DNA of 64,000 bases from Symsagittifera roscoffensis (GCF_963678635.1 NC_087065.1:44581430-44645429); one strand, 5' to 3'. Counted from the first letter of the stretch, positions 33,568-44,105 are shown. Numbers and translations: made by a program. The notes: generated from the letters alone by a model not told the origin.

Positions 33568-35820
33568 TTAAATCGAGTATTTAAATGTTTGCAGTTTGTC
33601 AACCAATAACAGGTTCAAATTGTTTCTAACGATTACAGGTTCTTGAATAGGATCATAGCCAGGCAAATTGTTCGACCTCGCGAGGGTTTTTGACACATCT
33701 GCGACACGGTAAGAAAAATTTTTACAAAGTTTGCTCCGTGTTATCATTGGCATTCTCGAAAACGTCTTGTTTCCCGTTGAATTTGAATCAGGGCCAATTT
33801 TCCAAAAATTAAGAAAATTTATCGGCAACTCGTTATTAAGAATGTTATTCAGCAAAATTATATCGTTTTTAAATAACGTTAGTGAAATTGGCAACAGTTT
33901 GCTTTCATTCAATTCATGTTTTGTTAACACTTTTTTATGCATCGTCGTTGAAAATTTTTCATTCCTTGACATTGGTTTTTAGTCAAAAACCAACCTGGAG
34001 ATGCCTAAAATTTTTTTGATAGTATGCAATTTTTAAAAAGAGAAACACGAACAGAGCTACTCAGTGAGTTTGGCGAAGATCTTCTGACGTACTTAAGATG
34101 CATGTTTACTTTTTCAGGACTTTCGGTGGTGTGGTATATTCATGACGTTTCGAAATTGCAGCAAGTTTTAAGGTCTTCTAAAACTATTTGTTCTCCATCA
34201 ATAGAAAAAGTCGCTTGAAGGATATCGCTTTTTCGATTTTTGAAGTCTAATTTGTTCAAATTTGTCGAAATTGAAGTCAATTCTGTTTTCTGCTGCCCAG
34301 GTTATTATATTGCTTAAATCTGTTCGAATCGGTGTTTGAATCAGCATATAAAAACAAAAGGGTTGTCAATAATTTCTGACATACCGTTTAAATGTAAAGA
34401 AAACAAGAACACTGCAAAAATTAATCCCTGTGGACCACCTTTCGTAATTTTAGTAAGTTTGCAGATTTACCATCAGGGGAAATTTTTCTGATTTGCATTT
34501 AATCAATTCGTTAAGAATTTTGGATTGCAAAACAAAAATATCTGATAAATGTATTCCTGGAAAACTATTTTCGCTTGAAACGTTCAATGATCGGTTGTCT
34601 TTTCTGTACAAAGATGCAAAAAACTCGTTAAAAGCTTCACAGATTCCAAAATCAGAGCATAAACCTGATTTTTTTGTATGAATTTTTCTTGGGTACTTTT
34701 GCCTTTCCATTTATCGATCTGAGAGATTTGTATGTCATCTTTAAATCGAAGTTTTTCATTGATTTAAGGTTAACGGCTTTGTCTAGTTCTAAAGGATCAG
34801 TAAAAAGTCTATTTCTGAAGGATCATTGTATACAACATCACAGTACAGTTTAAGGTTTGTCACAGTCGAATGATATTTTATAAATCCATATTGGCTCTTG
34901 CACAACTTTCTTTAAATGAAACCAGTTTTCTTGTTATATAAAACTCGTTCAAATATAAAGGCGAGTAGAGGAAGTATTGAAATGAGAAACTTTTTTGTGT
35001 AAAGGATTAAAGTGTGCTATTTCTCAGATATCTGGAATTTGTTTATAACTGACTATGCAATAAAGCTGCTGAACCACATCATTCAAACAGAACTGGAGAA
35101 CAAAAATCAATAAATTGGAGATATACCATCAGGGGAAATTTTCCTGATTTGTATTTAATCAATTCGTTAAAATTTTTGCATTGCAAAACAAAAATATCTG
35201 ATAAGAATTTTCCTGGAAAACTATTTTTACCTGAAACATTCAATGATCCGTTGTCTTCTCTGTACAAAGATGCAAAAAACTTGTTAAAAGCCTCAAAGAT
35301 TAAAAATTAGAGCATAAAGCAGTTTTTTGTCTGAATTTTCTTGGGTACTTTTGCCTTTCCATTTATCTATCTGAAAAATTTGTATGTCATCTTTAAATCG
35401 AAGTCTTTCATTGATTCAAAGTGAACGGCTTTGTCTAGTTCTAAAGGCTGATTCATTTTTTGCCTGCAGCGTTTAACTTCTTCGTCAGAATCATTATGTT
35501 TTAAAGCCGTCTGAAGACAGTTTTCAGCATTTTTTGAGCGTACTGACATCCAATGGGGGGGGGGGCTTTTGAGCGACGAATTGTATTTTTTGGATTATAT
35601 CTGTTAATGACTTGATAAAACAAACAATAGAATCTTTCAAGCATTCGACTTGCATCATTCGAGCAATGAAGTCTGTTGTTAAAAAAAACAAACGCAATGA
35701 TACGCAGCCTGCTTTACTGTAAACAGTAATGCAGTAATAGTTTCGATTTATCTGTTTTGTTCCTTTCTCAAATGCAATTTGACAGGAAGGTGTAGGATGA
35801 TCTGAAAAGCTTTGGTTCAA
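33568..35820 (-). pseudogene. Decayed LINE reverse transcriptase
   Basis: Read on minus. The linker before RT holds EAFNEFFASLY (about 34620-34650), typical of CR1/Jockey polyproteins. QYGFIKYHST (about 34870-34895) matches the 'QYGFRxxxST' motif. GGPQGLIFAVFLFSLHLNG (about 34385-34437) matches the conserved 'PQGSxLGPxLF' motif. The C-terminal region is an open 134-codon frame at 33568-33972. The catalytic YADD box is not recognisable. Segments 34450-34800 and 35100-35450 are partial duplicates of each other (LELDKAV, SDIFVLQ, KFPLM in both), so the gene is rearranged as well as frameshifted. Certainly non-functional as read. Confidence 0.8.
34450..35450 (-). repeat. Internal direct duplication within the LINE
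   Basis: About 350 bp is present twice, at about 34450-34800 and 35100-35450. Paired landmarks on plus: CATCAGGGGAAATTTTTCTG / CATCAGGGGAAATTTTCCTG, and TTGGGTACTTTTGCCTTTCC in both. Confidence 0.7.
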
Positions 35821-35875
35821 ATCGAAGTTATTATATAAAAAAAGATTGTCTCTTAATCAAACTTCTCGCTGTAAA

Positions 35876-35881
35876 AACACA
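35876..35881. repeat. Target site duplication, left (aacaca)
   Basis: The hexamer aacaca directly before the first base of the left inverted repeat. It is identical to 50828-50833 directly after the right inverted repeat. A 6-bp duplication is characteristic of Polinton/Maverick insertion. Confidence 0.85.
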
Positions 35882-38800
35882 AGTAGTAGAAGGGTGAGGG
35901 AGAGTGGGGGGGGGTGGTGGGAGACCCCCATGTTTTAAGATAGGGAATAGAACATCCGGTCTCCCAGCTATGTATTAAGATTTGGTATAGAGTCTACAAT
36001 GTATTGAGATAGGGAATAGGTTTCCCAATGTATTAAGATACGAGGTTTCAGATGGTAAGTTTTTTTCGGCAAACGAATTTCCCATGTATAGATTTCGCTA
36101 TGTATAAGAAATTCATTGAAGGGACTTAAGAACTCATTAAAAACTTTAAAGTTTCGGCATAAATTCATAAAAACTTTAAAACACTATAAGTTTTATTGTA
36201 ATTCGATCTAATTTTTTGGATAATCTTACTTTCTATTTACCTGAATTTATGCCGAAACCTACTGAAACTTCGAAAAAAGTCAAATTTATGGAAAAAATTG
36301 CAAAAAAATTCAAGTTTTTGGGAAAAAACTTAAAATTTCAAAGTTTTCAGAAAAAATTGCAAAAATTTCAAAGTTTTTGGAATAAACTGCAAACTTTTGG
36401 AAAGAACTGCAAAAATCTCAAGATTTTGGCTAGTTTTTTGTTGCTTCTGATCTAATTGAACAAAAAGTAAATAAGTTTAGAGTTTAAAATTAAGCTCAAA
36501 TTGTATTTCAATTGGCATCATGTGGAGACACTGATACAAAACTTTGAATAGAAATATGGATTTTTCCAAGTTTTTCACACAAAAAGTTAAAATACGATAA
36601 ATTTTAGCATTATTTGAGTAACAAAGCGGGTTACTTAATGCTCTCAACATTAACAAGAAAGCTCATAAAAGTTTAATCGAAATTGAAACTTGCGGAAGAT
36701 AGTGAAAATAACCGTAATTTTCAAGAAAGTAAAATAAAAATTATTCAAATTTGTCAAAAATTTTCCATTTTCAACCTTTTAAATGGATAATTAACTAATT
36801 TTTTGTCCAATTCGGGGAGAATTGAAATAGGACTCTGAATACAAATGAACATTAAGAGCAATATTTCATAAAATTTCTAGGTTTTTGCTCAATGATTAAC
36901 CCAAATTTGTACAAAAATTACAAATTCAGAGAAGTTATCCACCTTACTAGTACAGAATTTCAGATCAATGATGAAAAAAGAACAGTTAATTGCTAAAATT
37001 GACTAAAAACGAGATAAATTTCGCTTAAAAATTTATTCGATATTGGCTCAAATTCAACAAAATCTTCTTCATAACTGATGATTATCTCTCTGTTGCCCTT
37101 GCCACATAATTTTCACGATTTTCCGTAGAAATGTTCTATTCTTAAAGGTTATTCTTACTTTCGGCTTAATACATGGTTTCACTATTGAACACAATTTGCA
37201 AGAAAATTTAGTCAGAATTGTAGAATTTAGGAGGAAAATAGTATCAATTGAACAATCAATTTGCTGGCAAAGAAGAAATTAGAACTGACACCGTCTGATT
37301 ATTAGAATAAAAATTGTGAATGTCTTCCTCAAGGTTCCCTTGATACAGTAAATCATTTCAGCAAAATTACAATTTTTGGGTCAATAACTATCACTTTTCT
37401 TGCAAAATAAATATTAAATAGCTTTTTTTCTTATTTAAAAGGGAAGTTTTCTCAAAATTATCGAGGTGAGAAGGAATCGGTGCTGGTTAAAACATTCAAA
37501 AAAAATGTAAAAAATGAGAATATAAATGTTTTTTTTACATTTTAAGAACAAATTAGGAACAGTTCTATTAGTTATAATCTGAAAACTTCCGGAAATACGC
37601 AAGGGAACATAGTTCCTAACATCTACAATATCTAAAAACTTCTGAAAGAGCGCGTCTCAAAAATTGATTTAGCAAAGGAAATCAAGGTGCAAACTGGAAC
37701 AATTGTGTAATTTTCGGATTTTTATATAGCGAAAGAAAACTCTATATAGTTAGAAAAATAATGAAATGTAGATCTTGAAAGCTTTTTTTGCTTTATGCTT
37801 CAGTTATCTTCTTCCAAAAGATATCGGATTGAGTTTACTTTACAAAAACTATCCTCAAAACATCTGATTTTTCATAAAAAGTTACCTTATATATCAAAGG
37901 ATAACAAACTTTTCTAATGAATTACACATAAATACCAATCTTTGACACTTTTTGTCGGAGTTTTTCTCAAAATATGGTTTATCAGCTAAATTTTATTAAA
38001 ATTATCTCAAAATTCTTAATGAATTAAATTGAGTTTCCATCTCATTTTCTCAGTTTCTGCTTCATCTTCTATTTATCAAATTAATCCAATTTGAACAAAC
38101 AATTTTCTTTGAAAATTGAACTTTTGAAGGAAAAATGTATCGTTTCAACGAACGTTCAACAATCCGAAGCTGAATTAATACCATGAATCCTTTGCTGAAC
38201 GTCTTTAAATGATTTTCTCTACTTGATAATTTTATATTGCTGTTTCAACTCTGAATTTCTATTTTGAAGTAAATTTTTGGTTGAGAATGATGTAAATTAT
38301 TATCTTGAAATTTTCAAATGTTAGCAGAAAATACATTTTCCAGGACAGCTATCAATTTTTTCTCTGAATCGTAGAAATAAAAAAGGAAAAGAAAACCATA
38401 ATTCTTAGGAAATCAATCCCCAATATCTGCTACGCACTATTCTATGATTACTCTTACAAGCACTAAGCAAGGAAACCTTTAAAATGGTTACTAGGTAAAA
38501 CCTTTCAATAAATCAATGTTTTATAAATATCCAGTTTTGTATAGTATTTCAACAAATACTTAAGCATTCCTTAGCGTATGTGATTCACTTTTACTACACA
38601 TTTATCGCAACCCATGGAGTTTTTACAGTAGATGGAAGATTTTCGGATCGATTTCCATTGAAAGTTTCAAGACAGTTTGAACTCGGTTGTTGCTGGTTTT
38701 ATCATCAATCAGAACCTTTGAATATGACAAAACAAGAATAATGATGATAAAACTGTAAATTTTTTCCTAGAAGTTTTTCAAATTTAGTGTATAGTCTTTT

Positions 38801-38918
38801 CAGATTCAGTAAAAAATTATTTTTCAAAGTGTTTTCTACTATGTTTTTTTAAAAAACATATCAATTTTACCTTCTCTTGGAGTGTGTTTTGAGACTGCTG
38901 AGCACATAATTTAACATT

Positions 38919-39104
38919 ATGTTGACAATGCTTCTTCTTGATATGATTAGTAAGTTCCTCGCTGCTATATGTATAAAAGTTACATTGGAACTCTTTAAAA
39001 CGTCACAGTGCTTTCGATGTCTTGATGCGTGTAAGCGAGTGTATTCTCTTCCACATCAAGACATGCAATTCTTTCGTTTCTATTCAGTGACGGCATCTCA
39101 ATAA
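38919..39104 (+). CDS. Small ORF in inverted repeat, hypothetical
   Basis: A 61-codon frame just inside the left inverted repeat pointing toward the core. Its mirror copy at 47165-47350 differs at one residue (position 2). It starts with a hydrophobic stretch (LLLDMISKFLAAICIKV) and contains three later-half Cys/Phe-rich residues (CFRCLDAC). The near identity may only reflect recent or gene-converted repeats, because the same DNA forms a hairpin at 39017-39064. I do not recognise a family; coding status is uncertain. Confidence 0.3.
   Translation: MLTMLLLDMISKFLAAICIKVTLELFKTSQCFRCLDACKRVYSLPHQDMQFFRFYSVTASQ
39017..39064. ncRNA. Hairpin in left inverted repeat
   Basis: ATGTCTTGATG (39017-39027) pairs perfectly with CATCAAGACAT (39054-39064) across a 26-nt loop. 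Partial pairing (AAG with CTT) continues into the loop. It is pre-miRNA-like in size, but expression is unknown. The mirror hairpin is at 47205-47252. Confidence 0.35.
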
Positions 39105-39486
39105 GTAGAAAAAGAAAAAATGGGAGATTTAGAATGTCCCAAATTTTTAGAAAAGAAAAGTTGAATAACCTCAAAAAATGAATAAAAACTAATTAAAAAA
39201 GCAAATTTCTTAACCAATTGTTTTTAACGTGAAAGAAAATCGGAATGGATTTACTATTTAGTCTAGCTGAAAATAAGTTTATCCAATCTAACCATAGAAT
39301 TTTTATCTTTTCTGATATCAACCAATCAGAATCGACTTTCAATGGTCATGGAATTTTCAATGAATTTTATGTCAACCAACCAAAACTGAGTTCTACTTCT
39401 CAGGGGTTTTTCAACAATTTCAATATCAAATGATCAGAATTGAATATTCTTTTAGTAACACTGTTTCTTGGAAATCATCCTATTAG

Positions 39487-40251
39487 AATCAAGTATTTTC
39501 TAAAAGTGAACTGTTTATTATTTTAAAAAAACTTAATGAATATTTGAAAAATGTCTATCAAAAAAACATTTGAGCATCCTCGAATTACTTTACAAGAAAA
39601 AGGAAAAAAATTCCAATTGATTTTCTTATTGATGAAATAGATGTTGACCCTCAATTTTTTCATAATTTTTTGGACGTTTTTATTGTACAAAATAGAGTTC
39701 TCCGACTAAGTAAAGGACTCTTCAGAGAAACTTAATCAATCAAAGAGCTTACTTGTGATCCACATATTGCGTGTCAAATCTTCAAACTTACGGCTGGATT
39801 ACACCTCACAAGGAAAGAAATTTTCTTTATTCTCGAGAATTTGAAAATTATCAAAAAATCGTACGATAATATATCAAAAAGTCTTTTTATCCCCTACCCA
39901 ATACCCAAATTTGTAAAAAAAATCCCCAGCAAAATTCTTTATTCTTTCATTTTTTTAAGGATTTTCAAAGTTCAAAATCCTGCTTGATTCGGTTTGGAAT
40001 CGGATTTCCAGAGATTTGCTTTGAAAAATTCATCAAATTTGAGTTATCCTCCCAAATTTACATCAAAATCAAAGACCTTAACTATCTACTTTAAAATCAA
40101 GAATTTCTCATTGATTACATGCAAAAATTCAATTATCTTGATGAAAAAAATTGTAGAGATGCTACTTGTTCGCTATTCTTTTGTTACTTATATCAGCAAA
40201 ATTTCTTATTTTTACTGCGAACAACTTTTGGTCATTTATTTTTGCAATTGA
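39487..40251 (+). pseudogene. Decayed element gene, one frame with three in-frame stops
   Basis: One plus-strand frame stays alignable as protein-like sequence over 255 codons and is broken only by TGA at 39571, TAA at 39733 and TGA at 39985, ending at TGA 40249-40251. In DNA this AT-rich a random frame would carry a stop about every 12-15 codons, so four stops in 255 codons indicates a formerly intact gene. Visible segments include IPIDFLIDEIDVDPQFFHNF and LTCDPHIACQIFKL. I do not recognise the family. No frameshift is needed. Alternatives are suppressed stops or an unrecognised intron arrangement. Confidence 0.5.
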
Positions 40252-40299
40252 TTTTGTGTATATTTTTACTTATTTGGAAGATTTAAGTCCTTAAAAATG

Positions 40300-40485
40300 T
40301 CTCTGATTGGATACGACAACAAGAACAGAAGTGAACATTTTTGTGATTGGAAACGACAATACCCAAAATGGAGCTTTGTTTCCGATTGGACACGAATTTT
40401 ATCCCAGAACGCCATAAAAGGAAGCTGAAATCTGATTGGACACGACTACAATCCAAAAAAGGAAAATCAATACTGATTGGTCAAA
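40300..40485. promoter_or_regulatory. Array of five CCAAT-box-like repeats
   Basis: GATTGG occurs at 40305, 40345, 40384, 40434 and 40475, usually in the context TCTGATTGGACACGAC, with spacings of 40, 39, 50 and 41 bp. The reverse complement is CCAATC. The array lies 190-365 bp upstream of the ATG at 40669 and is followed by a pyrimidine-rich leader (TCTCTCAACTCTTTCTTG). Interpreted as a promoter array for that gene; function inferred. Confidence 0.5.
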
Positions 40486-40668
40486 CCCACACATTCCAGT
40501 TGAAGGTACCCCTAACTCCTAACTAAAAATCATTTTGTGTTCAACTTAACTACCGTCAACTACCTCCTCTCTCAGCTCTAAATACCTTAATTTCAACTTA
40601 TCCTCCGTCAGCTACCCTTCTCTCAACTCTTTCTTGTTTTTACTCTTTAACTCAGTTTACTGCTCAAA

Positions 40669-41022
40669 ATGATCTTCTCAGTGCAAAACAGCAACCTTGT
40701 GTACTCTGCAGAATTTTCACCTGATCTAGTAGAAATTCAAGTGCGAGAAACAGTCTCTGGAGTTTTTCTGGCACGAATGGATATCCCAATCCAAGTTTGG
40801 CACATGGTGGAAGTGATGCGAAGGGATTTCAACGAACATCATATGATGCAAGTTCCCATCACAGAGAACCAACTTGGAACAATGCAAATGATGGAGGAAG
40901 TTTCTGATCATGTGGGAATGAACTACCCCGAGATTCCGGACTCAAGATTTGTGGCTCAACCAGTCGACGACTTCCTCTTTCCTTGGGAGGAGGAAGGATC
41001 AGTCGAAAACCCCATCACATAG
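40669..41022 (+). CDS. Small beta-strand/Trp-helix domain protein (PC4-like candidate), element gene A
   Basis: 117 codons, first gene of the element core reading rightward. Residues about 10-55 alternate short hydrophobic strands (LVYSAEF, LVEIQVRE, GVFLARM) and end in a helix with IPIQVWHMVEVMRRDF. This strand-strand-strand-helix order, with a Trp at the helix start, recurs in genes B, C and D of the element and resembles the single-stranded-DNA-binding PC4 coactivator fold; that is an eye-level comparison. The C-terminal part is acidic (FPWEEEGSVE). After the TAG a second frame (-1 relative) continues in register with DEDEGFSETM and PPAPQQPPAMEPRP to a stop at 41156, so the protein may be longer through a frameshift or a sequence error. 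AATAAA lies at 41168-41173. Confidence 0.65.
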   Translation: MIFSVQNSNLVYSAEFSPDLVEIQVRETVSGVFLARMDIPIQVWHMVEVMRRDFNEHHMMQVPITENQLGTMQMMEEVSDHVGMNYPEIPDSRFVAQPVDDFLFPWEEEGSVENPIT

Positions 41023-41167
41023 ATGAAGATGAGGGTTTCTCAGAAACAATGACGCCTCCAGCTCCACAACAACCACCAGCCATGGAGCCTCGTCCAGCTC
41101 TGCGTTCTATAGAGAACCTCCAGAACTCTTCTGCTGCTCGACAGCTCTTTGATTAAATGTTTTTGTA

Positions 41168-41173
41168 AATAAA
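41168..41173 (+). terminator. Polyadenylation signal for gene A
   Basis: AATAAA, 12 bp after the stop of the extended frame (41154-41156) and followed by a GT-rich stretch (GGTTGTTTGGTTTTG), the usual downstream element. Confidence 0.6.
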
Positions 41174-41409
41174 GGTTGTTTGGTTTTGACTTCGTTTTCT
41201 GTAATTCATTTCTTCAATATCATTTTAATTATGAGAATAGATGAGAGGATCAGGGTAAACCATTGAAAAACAATTAGAACTTAGTTAAGTGCTCCGAACT
41301 CGCACACATGTTAAAAAATTTGATTAATTTTCCCACACATATTCGGAAAAACACTAGAAAAACTGTACACAAGTAAAAAGTTACCTAATCGATATTGCAT
41401 CTTGTACAC

Positions 41410-41835
41410 ACTTTTAGCATTTTGTAGAAAAAATTGAAACACTTTTCGCATATTGTCAAAAATATTGAAACACTTTTCGCATTTTGTCGAAAAAATTGAA
41501 ACACTTTTCGCATTTTATCGAAAAAAGTAAAACACTTTTCGCATTTTGTCAAAAAAATTGAAACATTTTTCGCATTTTATCGAAAAAAGTAAAACACTTT
41601 TCGCATTTTGTCGAAAAAAATAAAAACAAATTGCGCATTTTGTCGAAAAAAGTGAAACACTTTTCGCATCTTGTCAAAAAAAATTGAAACACATTTTTGG
41701 CATCTTGTCAAAAAAAAATTGAAACACTTTTCGCATTTTGACAAAAAAAATGAAACAATTTTCGCATTTGTACGAAAAAAGTGAAACACTTTTCGCATAC
41801 GCTTCAAAAAAGTGAACACTTTTCCCATCTTTATT
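41410..41835. repeat. 31-bp minisatellite, about 13 units
   Basis: Imperfect tandem units of about 31 bp built on GAAACACTTTTCGCATTTTG followed by TCGAAAAAA. The minus strand stays open for 83 codons with a Phe/Lys-rich repeat, judged a by-product of the array. Confidence 0.85.
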
Positions 41836-42580
41836 CAAAATTTAATCCTTCAGAAAACTAATTTTTGCATGTCTGTTGATCAGAAACAATTGAAAACCAA
41901 GCTAATAACATATAGGGAATAGCAATGAAAGTCATCAATATAGAAGTTTTCTAAGCAATAAGTCAACATGCTTTTTACAACAAAGTTTTGCGTTTTTTGC
42001 CTAATCTTTTAGTTTTTGAAAATACATAATTTTTGAAAAACCAAGAAAAACGTGCATATTACCAAAAAAATTCTTAGATTTTTTTGCATTTTGCAAAAAC
42101 TCTTAAGAGAATTTTTGGTACACGTAAAAAAATTATAAACATTTATATGTTAAAAAAGGTTCAGGCTGGAAAAAAATTATTTTTGACAAAATTCTTGTAA
42201 CAAATATTGAATTATCATAAGAAAAATTATTTGAAAAAGCCATTCAGAGGGTCTGACATGATTCCTCTACAGAGCTAAGAAGGTGTCTTTTGAATTATTT
42301 AGGTAATAAAAAAGTAATTCCACCTGAGAAAATGATGTCATTACACTTTAACTTTTATAGAACAGTAAAAGTTGTGGAATATTTCCACCAGAGAAATTGA
42401 CGTCATGATTCATTAAGTTCTAGAATCTTCTAAATTTTAGAATCTACAGATTAAATCCTTGAATTTTATAAGAAGTCATTACACATTAACATCTACATTT
42501 TCCTCAATCTTCTAAATTCTAGAAATAATCACTAAAATTTAACCAATCAGAATTCCAGAACTCACTCTTAAAAAAAAAAA
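41836..42580. other. Non-coding AT-rich stretch in the element core
   Basis: No gene. It contains a perfect CRE-type palindrome TGACGTCA (42398-42405) and a heat-shock-element-like array TTCTAGAATCTTC (42418-42430), with TTCTAGAA again near 42517. Regulatory meaning is inferred only. Confidence 0.4.
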
Positions 42581-43140
42581 AAAAAGCTAGGTGTAGTAAC
42601 ATTGTTACTGGTGCTTATTCAATCTTTTCTTCCTTCTCTTCACTGGTTCATCTCTTTAACACTGCCCAGCTTTTAGCTCATGAAAGAGCTCAGACCGACT
42701 GCTACTGCTGATAGTTAACTCCTAAAGCAGTTCTTCTAGGTACTAGCGTTAGTTAGTACCTACTTGCTTTCTGGTCGGTCAGTGTCTTTTAATTGGAATG
42801 AAGACCAGGCAGAAGTAGGCCTCCGAGCATCCTGGTGCTCTCCCAGTTTCTGACGTTGGGACTTCGCTGAAATTCGTTTACTTGCTACTTAACCGTCTTT
42901 CGGCTATCTTTCGGATACTTGCTACTTTTACTTGACCGTACATCGTCACCGCCTTGAGTCAAGCTAACTTTCTTAACTTAACTAACTTGACTGACTTGCT
43001 TGAGTCTAAGCAACTCTAATCAAGCCTTCTTTCGGAAATCTGACTCTCTCTTAATATGATGCACCACCGAGGATTTTATTAATGTGATGATTGTGGATTT
43101 TATTTATTTTGCTAATTTTTTAAATCTAAATAAAGAATAC
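42575..43140 (+). ncRNA. GC-richer structured segment, possible non-coding transcript
   Basis: After a run of 16 A (42571-42586) the composition rises to about 42-45% G+C for some 480 bp. All three plus frames contain stops. Hairpins are visible: GTAACATTGTTAC (near 42595), AGCTCATGAAAGAGCT (near 42676) and GGTACTAGCGTTAGTTAGTACC (stem GGTACTA/TTAGTACC, near 42739). AAATAAAG lies near 43127 as a candidate end signal. Could be a structured RNA or an untranslated leader; not recognised. Confidence 0.3.
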
Positions 43141-43142
43141 GC

Positions 43143-43202
43143 AAGGTTATAAATATTACCAAGGTTATAAAAGGGTATACCAAGGTTATAAATATTAGGA
43201 AT
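43143..43202 (+). repeat. Three CAAGGTTATAAA repeats (TATA-like)
   Basis: CAAGGTTATAAATATTAC occurs three times in 60 bp, once as GGTTATAAAAGGG, a good TATA-box form. It lies about 330 bp upstream of gene B. Promoter role inferred. Confidence 0.4.
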
Positions 43203-43289
43203 AATTTTCAATGAAATTCTTCTCTTTTGAAAAACCTTAGTCATCAAAAATTCTTATTTTACAAAATCCTTCATAAATAATTCAATCAA

Positions 43290-43500
43290 GTGTTGCAAAA
43301 TTTTTCAGTGTTGCAAAGAGTTCAGTTTTTTATGAGAAATTCAGCAAAATCTACAGCTGGAAAAAATAATATTTTTTTCTTTTGAAAATCTCATTAAAAG
43401 TCAAGCAAGCGTTGCAAAATTTTTGGAGTTCAGTTTTTATGAGAAATTCAGCAAAGTCTACAGCTGAAAAAAATTATATTTCATTTTATTTGAAAATCTC
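43290..43500 (+). repeat. Tandem duplication upstream of gene B
   Basis: About 115 bp present twice: TTGCAAAATTTTTCAGTG..., TATGAGAAATTCAGCAAAA..., TCTACAGCTGGAAAAAA at 43293-43390 and again at 43411-43500 with a few differences. A partial third start (AGAGTTCAGTT) follows. Confidence 0.65.
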
Positions 43501-43525
43501 CTAGAGTTCAGTTCATTTTACCAAC

Positions 43526-44105
43526 ATGAGAAAAGTTTTTAGAAGAAATGGAAATCTATCTCAAACTTTGAAACCAATCATAATAGAACGGGCGAGTTAC
43601 TGCATTCAGTTTGAAACTGGCACCGAAACTGTCAAGATTCTCAAATTTAATAAAATCTCCCAAGCTAGTGAGCAAATTATCATAGATCTTTCGGAATGGA
43701 GAGAACTCGAGAGTAAAAGAGTTAGAGAATTTAGAAAAGAATTGGCTATGTCTAAGTCACCTTCCGAGAAAAAAGTACGTGTTTTCATATGATTCGAATG
43801 AAAAATATTTTGATGAAGTTGTGGATCTGGGATACGGAAATAGTTTTCATTTGCTTACAAATGAACATTTACTACAAATGACTATTTTTGAAAAAGTGGT
43901 TGATTTTGACATCTTCTACAGAGATCCGAAGAAGTGTTTCAGTCCCTTAAGAGTTTCCATACATGATTGGCGAAAAATTGAAACAATTCGTGATAGAAGG
44001 TACAAGAAAGAAAAATTGAAGGTTCAACTTCATAACTTAGCTCTGTTTAGAAGAAAACATGGTGTGGCACATGAAGAAGAAAGTGACAAGGAACTCGAAA
44101 ATTAA
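43526..44105 (+). CDS. Element gene B: two PC4-like candidate domains in two frames
   Basis: The first frame (43526-43792, 88 codons) holds one domain: SYCIQFETG, TVKILKFNKI and IIIDLSEWRELESKRV. The second frame (+1; read from about 43773 to the stop at 44103-44105) holds another: FDIFYRDPKK and RVSIHDWRKIETIRDRRY. Each has strands followed by a helix beginning S/H-x-W-R. The frames overlap at GAGAAAAAAGTACG; the second frame has no ATG before its domain, so one protein of about 190 residues broken by a one-base indel in the A run is more likely than two genes. I tested a GT..AG intron from GTACGT: candidate acceptors give the wrong phase. A basic C-terminal part ends acidic (HEEESDKELEN). 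AATAAA at 44177-44182. Confidence 0.55.

Larger units (their letters stand above)
33416..35881 (-). mobile_element. CR1/Jockey-type LINE, 3' portion (reverse transcriptase side)
   Basis: The downstream half of one LINE copy whose upstream half is at 50828-52300. Fragments of reverse transcriptase appear in correct order on the minus strand with stops and frameshifts between them. The copy is interrupted at 35881 by the 15-kb inverted-repeat element; the hexamer aacaca is repeated on both sides of that insertion. Confidence 0.8.
35882..39450 (+). repeat. Left terminal inverted repeat (about 3.57 kb)
   Basis: Starts AGTAGTAGAAGGGTGAGGGA, a run of G, then GAGACCCCCATGTTTTAAG. Similarity to the inverted complement of 46765-50827 is close throughout (for example CTCCCAGCTATGTATTA, CACCGTCTGATTATTA, GCTGATGATTATCTC-type blocks) with scattered substitutions. 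Near the outer end are short sub-repeats (ATGTATTAAGATAGGGAATAG). At 36285-36430 there is a minisatellite of TTGCAAAAATTTCAAAG units. Inner limit judged where similarity fades near 39450. Confidence 0.85.

Noticed and set aside
33731-34218. Plus-strand frames over the LINE
   Set aside because: They are antisense shadows of the minus-strand reverse transcriptase.
41577-41828. 83-codon Phe-rich minus frame
   Set aside because: Translation of the 31-bp minisatellite; the frame stays open only because the repeat lacks stops.
43775-43843. Intron joining the two frames of gene B (donor GTACGT)
   Set aside because: Candidate acceptors give 44- and 69-nt introns; neither yields the required phase.
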